Of a stretch of 33,681 nucleotides of DNA, positions 24,952 to 30,987 are shown in pieces. Position 1 is the stretch's first letter; every line of letters begins with the position of its first letter. The position numbers and the translations under genes are program-made. The stretch comes from Thermoplasmata archaeon (GTDB lineage Archaea; Thermoplasmatota; Thermoplasmata; Lutacidiplasmatales; UBA184), in the NCBI GenBank assembly GCA_021826685.1, contig JAKAYT010000013.1, positions 1-33,681 on the forward strand, read 5' to 3'. Below the pieces are notes generated by a model. It did not search any database. It was not told the DNA's origin and was given only the letters and a program-made list of their open reading frames with translations.

Positions 24952-25923
24952 GTGGACGTGACCGAAGCGGCGGTGACCAACGTTCGCCTTGCTATAGTCG
25001 GCAGTGGGCCGGCCGGCCTCACGGCGGCCCTCTACGCGGCGCGCGCGAACCTCGATCCCCTGGTGATCGGAGGGGTCCCGGCCGGCGGCCAGCTGATGCT
25101 GACCAGCGAGATTGAGAACTACCCCGGCTTCCCCGACGGTATCCAGGGTCCGGAACTGATCGAGCTCTTCCGTAAGCAGGCCGCGAAGTTCGGCGCCCGG
25201 TTCCTGGACGACAACGTGATCGGCGTCGACTTCACCCGCCGACCGTTCGTACTTCGGACGGGCACGAACGGGGACGTTCGGGCCCGGAGCGTGATCGTGG
25301 CGACCGGCGCGAACGCGCGTTGGCTGGAGCTCCCCAACGAGCAACGGCTTCGCGGAAAGGGCGTCTCGGCGTGCGCGACCTGCGACGGGTTCTTCTTCAA
25401 AGGCCGCGAACTCGTCGTGGTCGGTGGTGGAGACTCCGCGATGGAGGAGGCCCTCTTCTTGACGAAGTTCGCCACGCACGTCACGGTCGTCCACCGCCGC
25501 CCGCACCTGCGGGCGAGCCGCATCCTTCAGGCACGGGCGCGCGCGCACCCCAAGATCAGCTTTGTGATGGACGCCGATGTCGTCGACGTCTTCGGAAAAG
25601 AGACCGTCGAGGGGATCGTCGTCCGGGAGCACGGTTCCGGTGAGAGCCGGACCCTCCCGGCCCAGGGTCTCTTCGTCGCAATCGGCCACGACCCCGCGAC
25701 CGAAGTCTTCCGGGGAGCGCTCGAGCTCGATGGCAAGGGCTACGTCAAGACCCATGATATCACGCGCACGAGCGTGGACGGAGTCTTCGCGGCGGGGGAC
25801 GTCTACGACCACCGGTACCGCCAGGCCGTCAGCGCCGCCGGGCTCGGGTGCATGGCCGCCCTGGACGCGGAGAAGTTCCTCGAGGAGGAGGCGCCCCTAC
25901 CTGTCGGACCACCGCCGACGTGA
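24952..25923 (+). CDS. trxB: Thioredoxin reductase
   Basis: A 323-residue flavoprotein that reduces thioredoxin or a similar disulfide protein. FAD binds at GSGPAG (17-22), the redox disulfide is C141-C144 in CATCDG, and the second nucleotide site is GGGDSA (about 158-163). HRRPHLRAS provides the basic residues that usually mark NADPH preference. GDVYDHRYRQAVSAAGLGCMAALDAEKFL closes the FAD domain as in bacterial TrxB. Starts at GTG 24952 or GTG 24958 are both possible; the second lies 27 bases after TTTAA (24929-24933) and fits a leaderless transcript better. Confidence 0.93.
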   Translation: MDVTEAAVTNVRLAIVGSGPAGLTAALYAARANLDPLVIGGVPAGGQLMLTSEIENYPGFPDGIQGPELIELFRKQAAKFGARFLDDNVIGVDFTRRPFVLRTGTNGDVRARSVIVATGANARWLELPNEQRLRGKGVSACATCDGFFFKGRELVVVGGGDSAMEEALFLTKFATHVTVVHRRPHLRASRILQARARAHPKISFVMDADVVDVFGKETVEGIVVREHGSGESRTLPAQGLFVAIGHDPATEVFRGALELDGKGYVKTHDITRTSVDGVFAAGDVYDHRYRQAVSAAGLGCMAALDAEKFLEEEAPLPVGPPPT

Positions 25924-25944
25924 CCGAGCGCATCCGGGCAGGCC

Positions 25945-25952
25945 TTTAATAT
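25945..25952 (+). promoter_or_regulatory. TATA-like box of the ferredoxin-lipid reductase genes
   Basis: TTTAATAT is centred about 34 bases before the ferredoxin ATG at 25983 and stands out in GC-rich surroundings. It probably drives the plus-strand gene string that follows, at least through the lipid reductase. Confidence 0.55.
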
Positions 25953-25982
25953 GGCCCCCCACGTGGCACGGGCGCGCCGCCG

Positions 25983-26174
25983 ATGGTGAACAAGAAGAGC
26001 CTGCACATCGAGTCGTCCGGCCAGCTGTGCATTTACTGCGGAGCCTGCGTCGGGATCTGTCCGCTCAACTGCATCTATCTCGACGAGACCCGGATCACGT
26101 TTGACGAGCGGGTCTGCACCCGCTGCGAGATCTGCGTCAAGGCGTGCCCGGTCGGCGCGATCGAGATCGGGTAG
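25983..26174 (+). CDS. 2[4Fe-4S] ferredoxin
   Basis: A 63-residue electron carrier. Cluster one is bound by C16, C19, C22 (and C55 in the usual cross-over), cluster two by C45, C48, C51 (and C26): the strings are CIYCGACVGICP and CTRCEICVKACP. C30 is an extra cysteine outside the ligand sets. The next gene, 16 bases downstream, is geranylgeranyl reductase, and ferredoxin has been shown to support this reduction for a methanogen enzyme, so the pairing suggests it is the physiological donor here. Confidence 0.94.
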   Translation: MVNKKSLHIESSGQLCIYCGACVGICPLNCIYLDETRITFDERVCTRCEICVKACPVGAIEIG

Positions 26175-26190
26175 GTAGGCGGGAGGTCGC

Positions 26191-27381
26191 ATGGTCCAGA
26201 ATCTGAAAACCGACGTCCTCGTCATTGGCGCGGGTCCCGCCGGTAGCATGACCGCGAAGTGGGCCGCGAAGAACGGCGCTCGGGTCCTCATGATCGAGAA
26301 GCGGCAGGAGATCGGCAGCCCCGTTCGCTGCGGGGAGGGGATGAGCAAGTCCTGGCTGCCCGAGGTGGGCATCACTCCCGGCGCATGGGTCAACCTGGAG
26401 GTCGAGGGGGCTCGCATCTTCTCCCCGCGCGAGCAGGTCTTCGAGATCAACGAAAAGCACGCCGGCAACGAGGTCGGCTACGTCGTCGAGCGCGATGGGT
26501 TCGACAAGGCGCTCGCGATCGACGCCGCGAACGCGGGCACCGAGATCCGGCTCAAGACGGCGGCCACCGGGATCCTGAAGGAGGGCGGCCGGGTCGCCGG
26601 CGCCCGGGTCAAGCAGTTCGGAGAGCCGTTCGAGATCCGCGCAACGGTCACGATCGGCGCCGATGGGTTCGAGAGTCAGGTCGGCCGGTGGGCCGGACTT
26701 CCCACGAACATCGCGCTGCGGGACATGGACACGTGCCTACAGTACCGTATGACGAACGTCGATTGCGATACCCGCTACTGCGACTTCTACCTGGGCGAGG
26801 TGGCCCCGGGCGGCTACGTCTGGGTCTTCCCGAAGGCCGACGGGCTCGCGAACGTCGGGATCGGGGTGCAGCTCAGCAAGGTCCGGGGAATGGCCGACCC
26901 CCGCACGTACCTCGACGCCTGGATCGCGAAGCACCCCGCCTACTCGAAGGGGAAGACGATCGATGTCGTCGGCGGCGGCGTTTCGATCTCCCAACCGGTA
27001 AAGCAGTCGGTTACCGACGGGCTCATGCTCGTCGGGGATGCGGCCCGTATGATCGACCCGCTCACGGGCGGCGGGATTGCAAACGGTTGCATCGCCGGAA
27101 AGATCTGCGGCGAGGTCGCGGCGCAGGCGGTCCACGCGGGGGACCCCTCCCGCGCGTTCCTCGACCGCTATGAGAAGGGCTGGCGCGCGAAGCTCGAGGA
27201 AAAGCTCTACCGGAACTGGTACGCGAAGGAGAAGCTCTGCACGCTCTCCGACGCGACGTTCGACAAGATCATCGACGCGCTGCAGGGCGTTCGCCTCGAG
27301 AAGCTCAGCGTCCACAACATCCTGAAGGCCGTCCACGATAAGTACCCGGACGTCACGAAGGAGTTCGAGGCGTTCCTGTAA
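26191..27381 (+). CDS. Geranylgeranyl reductase (archaeal lipid saturation)
   Basis: A 396-residue FAD enzyme that saturates the isoprenoid chains of archaeal ether lipids. GAGPAGS (13-19) binds FAD, PVRCGEG (about 44-50) is the conserved cysteine-containing loop of the family, GADGFESQVGRWAG lies in the middle, and LVGDAARMIDPLTGGGIANG contacts the flavin. Length and motifs agree with the structurally known Thermoplasma acidophilum enzyme. GGAGGT (26182-26187) precedes the ATG by three bases, a close but usable ribosome site. With the ferredoxin gene just upstream, the pair forms a self-contained reduction module at the inner face of the membrane. Confidence 0.93.
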   Translation: MVQNLKTDVLVIGAGPAGSMTAKWAAKNGARVLMIEKRQEIGSPVRCGEGMSKSWLPEVGITPGAWVNLEVEGARIFSPREQVFEINEKHAGNEVGYVVERDGFDKALAIDAANAGTEIRLKTAATGILKEGGRVAGARVKQFGEPFEIRATVTIGADGFESQVGRWAGLPTNIALRDMDTCLQYRMTNVDCDTRYCDFYLGEVAPGGYVWVFPKADGLANVGIGVQLSKVRGMADPRTYLDAWIAKHPAYSKGKTIDVVGGGVSISQPVKQSVTDGLMLVGDAARMIDPLTGGGIANGCIAGKICGEVAAQAVHAGDPSRAFLDRYEKGWRAKLEEKLYRNWYAKEKLCTLSDATFDKIIDALQGVRLEKLSVHNILKAVHDKYPDVTKEFEAFL

Positions 27382-27402
27382 CGCCGCGGATCGGGAGCAG
27401 CG

Positions 27403-28032
27403 ATGCCGGGCGCACCGAACCGGCCGCCCGAGATGGCGGCCCCATCCCCCCCACCGACCGTCGACGCGCCCGAGCGACGCGTTCTGCGCCGCCTCGCCCC
27501 CAGCCGGATCGCGCTCAGCCTCGACGTGTGGCGCGGCGCGCCGAGCCGGGAGCTCACCGAGCCGTTGGAGAAGGCCGAGGCGGCGTACGGAGCCCGGGAG
27601 TGGCGCGAGGCCGAGAGCCAGCTCGATCGCCTCGCGATCCGATTCCACGAGCCCCGCTGGCCGACGCTTCCCCCACCGTTCCGCGAGCTCCGGGTCCCGA
27701 TCCCACCCCCCCATCCGCCGCAATGGGATCCCGAGTTCCGCGCCTCTCCCGAGGAGAGGGAGGCGATGAAGGCCCGAAAGACCGGCGAGACCCAGGTGGC
27801 CCTCGTGATCGCGAGCATCGCTTGGGCGAAGACGAAGGGGATCGACGTGGGGGGTTTCGAGACCACCGCCGAGACGGCTCGCGCCGCGTTTGCGAGCGGG
27901 GGCCCCGTCGCGGACCTCTACGCGGCGATCGACCCCATCTGGGAGGCCCTGCGGGCGAAGGTGCCCCTGCCGAAGGCGGCGGCGAGCCGGGCGACGGCCG
28001 CGGCGGCTCCCGCCCCGCCCGAAGAGGCATAG
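27403..28032 (+). CDS. Uncharacterised protein with TPR-like helical pair
   Basis: A 209-residue cytoplasmic protein 21 bases after the lipid reductase. Both ends are alanine/proline-rich and probably disordered. Residues about 53-82 read LTEPLEKAEAAYGAREW followed by REAESQLDRLAIRFHE, a helical pair like one tetratricopeptide repeat. A proline-rich stretch (PPPFRELRVPIPPPHPP) links it to a second helical region, residues about 115-185 (ALVIASIAWAKTKGIDV). No catalytic motif is seen. The following gene carries a related helical pair. I do not recognise the family. Confidence 0.75.
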   Translation: MPGAPNRPPEMAAPSPPPTVDAPERRVLRRLAPSRIALSLDVWRGAPSRELTEPLEKAEAAYGAREWREAESQLDRLAIRFHEPRWPTLPPPFRELRVPIPPPHPPQWDPEFRASPEEREAMKARKTGETQVALVIASIAWAKTKGIDVGGFETTAETARAAFASGGPVADLYAAIDPIWEALRAKVPLPKAAASRATAAAAPAPPEEA

Positions 28033-28039
28033 GCCGGCC

Positions 28040-28384
28040 GTGGGGAGCGACGGGGATCGGTCCGTCGTACGCCGGGACGAAGGCGAGGTCACGAGCTGGC
28101 CGCGGGGTCTCGCGGGCTATGTCCCGGCGGGATCCCCGGACCAGGGGCCTCCCTCCGAGGAAGAGGATCGCCTCGCCCAGCGCATCCGCCTCGCCGCCCG
28201 CCTGATCGACCTCCTGCGTTCCTCCGGGCGCGAAGATCCGTCGTGGGAACGCGAGCTCCGGGCCGCCGAGAGGGCCTACCGCGAGCGCGACCGCGCCCGC
28301 GCGCGGGAGGTCATCGAACGGTTGATCGGCGTTCTGGGAATGGCGGCCGGCGTCCCCGGGGCCTCGGGTCCTCCCCCGCGGTAG
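28040..28384 (+). CDS. Uncharacterised small protein related to its neighbour
   Basis: A 114-residue protein starts with GTG seven bases after the previous stop. The first 45 residues are polar. From about 46 to 103 it is helical: RLAQRIRLAARLIDLLRSSG, then WERELRAAERAYRERDRAR and AREVIERLIGVLG. The AERAYRERDRARAREVIERL segment aligns by eye with AEAAYGAREWREAESQLDRL of the preceding protein, suggesting duplication or two chains that interact through the same repeat. No known motif. The sharp GC richness makes other starts possible, but the GTG gives the tightest spacing. Confidence 0.65.
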   Translation: MGSDGDRSVVRRDEGEVTSWPRGLAGYVPAGSPDQGPPSEEEDRLAQRIRLAARLIDLLRSSGREDPSWERELRAAERAYRERDRARAREVIERLIGVLGMAAGVPGASGPPPR

Positions 28385-28416
28385 GCTTACAGGGACGTTT
28401 GCCTCCGGGCGAGACG

Positions 28417-29406
28417 ATGTCGGAACCTCGGTTCGGGACCTTCTCGATCGTCGCCTACGACCCCGCCGGCCGGGCATGGGGCGTCGCCGTCCAATCGAAG
28501 TTCATCAGCGTCGGCTCGGTCGTCCCGTGGGCGCAAGCGAACGTCGGCGCCCTCGCGACGCAGGCGTTCGCGAACGTGCGCTACGGGCCCGAGGGCTTGA
28601 AGATGCTCGCCGAGGGCCGCTCGGCGGCCGATGTCGTGCGCTCGCTGACCTCCTCGGACCCGGGCAAGGACGAGCGCCAGCTGGGCGTCGTCGATCGGAA
28701 GGGAGAGGCCGCTGCGTTCACCGGCGCGAAGTGCATGGAGTGGGCCGGGCACGAGGTGGGCAATGGGTTCGCCTGCCAGGGGAACATTCTGTTCGGCCCC
28801 GCCGTGGTGCCGGCGATGGCCCGAACCTACGAGCGGACGCCCGGCGACCTGCCGGAACGCCTCCTGGCCGCGTTGTCGGCCGGCCAACGGGAAGGTGGCG
28901 ACCGCCGGGGGATGCAGTCCGCCGCGCTGCTCATCGTTCGGGAGAAGGGCGGCTACGACGCCGGGAGCGACCGATGGGTCGATATCCGCGTGGACGACCA
29001 TCCCGCCCCGATCGAGGAGCTCAAGCGCGTCTTTCGGCTCTACGACCTCACGATGCTGAGCCGGGAGGATCCGGCGACCCTGCTTCCGATCGACGGGGAC
29101 GTCGGGAAGGCGCTCCAGCACGACCTCGGCGTCTTGGGGTACTACCCGGGCCGCCCAAGCGGTACCTGGGACGAGGCCAGCCGCGCGGCGTTCCGCAAGT
29201 TCGTCAACGAGAACAACTTCGAGAACAAGATGCGCGACGACGACAAGGTCTGGCCGTCGATCGTGCGCTACCTCGCGGATGCGGCTCAGGCCGAGATACA
29301 GCGTCGAACGAAGACACAGCCGATCCAGCCGCACGCGCTCGAGCGCGGACCCGGGGCCGCGGCGGGAGGAGACGCATCGGGGAAGAAGCCCGCTCCGTCC
29401 AAGTGA
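28417..29406 (+). CDS. DUF1028 Ntn-hydrolase-like protein with peptidoglycan-binding-like domain
   Basis: A 329-residue protein. The first 215 residues are a typical DUF1028 domain: GTFSIVAYDP, WGVAVQSKFISVGSVVPWA, GALATQAFANVRYG, and GNGFACQGNIL. The family is thought to share the Ntn-hydrolase fold; T8 or S10 could be the nucleophile after processing, but no activity is established. Residues about 225-300 (LLPIDGDVGKALQHDLGVLGYYPGRPSGTWDE) look like the peptidoglycan-binding-like domain often found behind DUF1028. Archaea lack murein, so this part must bind something else. There is no signal peptide. The stop overlaps the Pcc1 start as GTGA. Confidence 0.88.
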   Translation: MSEPRFGTFSIVAYDPAGRAWGVAVQSKFISVGSVVPWAQANVGALATQAFANVRYGPEGLKMLAEGRSAADVVRSLTSSDPGKDERQLGVVDRKGEAAAFTGAKCMEWAGHEVGNGFACQGNILFGPAVVPAMARTYERTPGDLPERLLAALSAGQREGGDRRGMQSAALLIVREKGGYDAGSDRWVDIRVDDHPAPIEELKRVFRLYDLTMLSREDPATLLPIDGDVGKALQHDLGVLGYYPGRPSGTWDEASRAAFRKFVNENNFENKMRDDDKVWPSIVRYLADAAQAEIQRRTKTQPIQPHALERGPGAAAGGDASGKKPAPSK

Positions 29407-29636
29407 CGGTCGCATTATCGCGTCGATACGACGATCCTCGGGTGGCCGAGATGATCGCGGCGGCGATCGAGGTCGATAACCCGAGCCAGGTCGAAGTGAG
29501 GACGGTCGCGGAGTCGCTCGAGATCCGCGTGATCGCTCCGTCGGCGGCGAGCGCCCGCGCGACGCTCGAGGACCTGATGGCCTGCATCCAGGCGGCCGAG
29601 CGGACGGTCGGCTCGGGCCGTGGGCCGCCGACGTGA
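29403..29636 (+). CDS. pcc1: KEOPS complex subunit Pcc1
   Basis: A 77-residue protein matching the small dimeric Pcc1 subunit of the KEOPS complex, which makes the t6A modification at position 37 of ANN-decoding tRNAs. The family pattern is visible: an N-terminal helix ending EMIAAAIEVDNPSQ, strands VEVRTVAESLEIRVIAP, and the long helix ARATLEDLMACIQAAERTV. Length is normal. The GTG start overlaps the DUF1028 stop, so the two are translationally linked. The other KEOPS genes (Kae1, Bud32, Cgi121) are not in the window. Confidence 0.8.
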   Translation: MTVALSRRYDDPRVAEMIAAAIEVDNPSQVEVRTVAESLEIRVIAPSAASARATLEDLMACIQAAERTVGSGRGPPT

Positions 29637-29694
29637 GCCCCCGCTCTCCCCGGGCCCGATACCGTCAAGAACCGCCCGGAAGTCCGTGCGGAGA

Positions 29695-30132
29695 ATGTCC
29701 GCCCCGGACGATGCGACGACCCGCGACATCCTCACCCGCGCCCGCACGATCGCCGTCGTCGGCCTCTCCGACAAGCCCGAGCGGGACTCCCACGAGGTGG
29801 GGCGCTACCTCCAAGCGCAGGGGTACCGAATCGTCCCGGTCAACCCCACGGTGACCGAAATCCTCGGCGAGCGATCGTACCCATCGGTGAGCGCCATACC
29901 CTCCGACGTGCCGATCGACATCGTCGACGTCTTCCGCAAGAGCGACCAAGTTCCCCCGATCGTCGACGAGGCGCTCTCGCGCAACGTGCCCACGATCTGG
30001 CTTCAGCTCGGCGTGGAGAACCCCGCGGCCGGGGCCAGGGCCCGCCGTGCGGGCGCTCACTTCTACGAGAACTCCTGCATCAGGGTGGCGCACCGCCGGT
30101 TGAAGATCCCGGTGAAGAGCGGCCGGCCCTGA
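29695..30132 (+). CDS. CoA-binding domain protein
   Basis: A 145-residue single-domain Rossmann protein of the CoA_binding_2/YccU type. RTIAVVGLSDKPERDSHEVGRYLQAQGY is the nucleotide-binding turn, VPVNPTVTEILGERSYPSV the second strand with its loop, IDIVDVFRKSDQVPPIVDEAL the third, and TIWLQLGVENPAA the fourth. These proteins bind coenzyme A in structures, but a cellular function is not established. The ATG at 29695 is used; open frame extends 25 codons upstream but is proline/arginine-rich and lies in the 58-base gap after Pcc1. Confidence 0.88.
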   Translation: MSAPDDATTRDILTRARTIAVVGLSDKPERDSHEVGRYLQAQGYRIVPVNPTVTEILGERSYPSVSAIPSDVPIDIVDVFRKSDQVPPIVDEALSRNVPTIWLQLGVENPAAGARARRAGAHFYENSCIRVAHRRLKIPVKSGRP

Positions 30133-30145
30133 CGGAGGGAGAAGG

Positions 30146-30946
30146 ATGGCCGCACCCGTTCGTTCGCCGATGGCTCCCACCGCCGTCGCTCCGCCCTCGA
30201 TGCCCCGGAGCGGCGCTTTCCGGGAGGTGGGCACCGTCCGGCATGCGAGCATCCATGCCCAACGCTACCGCCTGCGGGGGGCCGGCAAGGTCACGGGAGA
30301 GGTCGACGTCGACGAGGCCGTCTTCGATGGGATCGCCACCATCACGGGCCCTCTCATCGCCAACCAACTGGATGTCCGAGGGACCTTCGAGGTCGGAGGT
30401 GATGTCACGGTAAGCGGCGGCGTGGTCGTGCGGGGCACCGGTCGCTTCCTCGGTTCCGTCCGGGCAGGCCAGCTTACCACCGACGGGCTCGTGCGCGTCG
30501 CGAAGGATGTACGCGTCGTCGGGACCCTCACGGCCAAGGGCGCCCTCGAGATCGGAAAGGACGTCACCGCGGCGCTCTTCCTTCACGACGGGAGGATCTC
30601 CCTCGCGGGAGTCCTTCGCGCGCAGGAGGTCGAAGCGGTCTTCGAGTCGGAGTCGAGCATCCGGGAGATCGAAGCCACCCAGGTCTCCCTTCGCCCCCGC
30701 CAGATCCTCCGGCTCCCGGTGGACGTGCCCATCCTGAGCCCGAAGGCGCTCCTTCGGGTCGGCCGCATCGAGGCCGAGTCGGTACAGATCGAGGGCGTGG
30801 ACGTCGACTACGTCCGGGCGGGGTCGATCGCGCTCGGTCGGCACTGCCACGTCACCCGGATCGACGGTACGGTCGTGAAGAAGGATCCGTCCAGCCACAT
30901 CGGCTACGAGTCCCGTACCCCGCCGCCGCACGGGCTCTCGCGCTAG
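30146..30946 (+). CDS. Bactofilin-like beta-helical protein
   Basis: A 266-residue protein. After 25 polar, proline-rich residues it becomes a long run of short hydrophobic turns with glycines at regular distance: ITGPLIANQLDVRGTFEVGG, DVTVSGGVVVRGTGRFLGSV, TLTAKGALEIGKDVTAAL and so on to about residue 165, as expected of the right-handed beta-helix of bactofilins and related polymer-forming proteins. Residues 170-266 continue with strand-rich sequence ending in a polar tail. Bactofilins polymerise without nucleotide and shape cells; archaeal relatives exist (for example halofilin). No signal peptide or membrane anchor. GGAGGG (30135-30140) serves as ribosome site. Confidence 0.75.
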   Translation: MAAPVRSPMAPTAVAPPSMPRSGAFREVGTVRHASIHAQRYRLRGAGKVTGEVDVDEAVFDGIATITGPLIANQLDVRGTFEVGGDVTVSGGVVVRGTGRFLGSVRAGQLTTDGLVRVAKDVRVVGTLTAKGALEIGKDVTAALFLHDGRISLAGVLRAQEVEAVFESESSIREIEATQVSLRPRQILRLPVDVPILSPKALLRVGRIEAESVQIEGVDVDYVRAGSIALGRHCHVTRIDGTVVKKDPSSHIGYESRTPPPHGLSR

Positions 30947-30958
30947 GGTCCGCGCCGC

Positions 30959-30964
30959 TTTATT
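30959..30964 (+). promoter_or_regulatory. TATA-like box of ileS
   Basis: TTTATT is centred 26-27 bases before the ATG at 30988, the leaderless spacing seen at padR and fhs. It separates ileS from the preceding gene string as its own transcription unit. Confidence 0.55.
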
Positions 30965-30987
30965 CGTGGACGCGCGTGCGGACCGCC

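Noticed and set aside
26737-28092. Long open frame of 451 codons on the minus strand, opposite geranylgeranyl reductase
   Set aside because: It is arginine/glycine-rich without any domain, and lies opposite two well-supported genes. Antisense frames of this size are common in GC-rich DNA.
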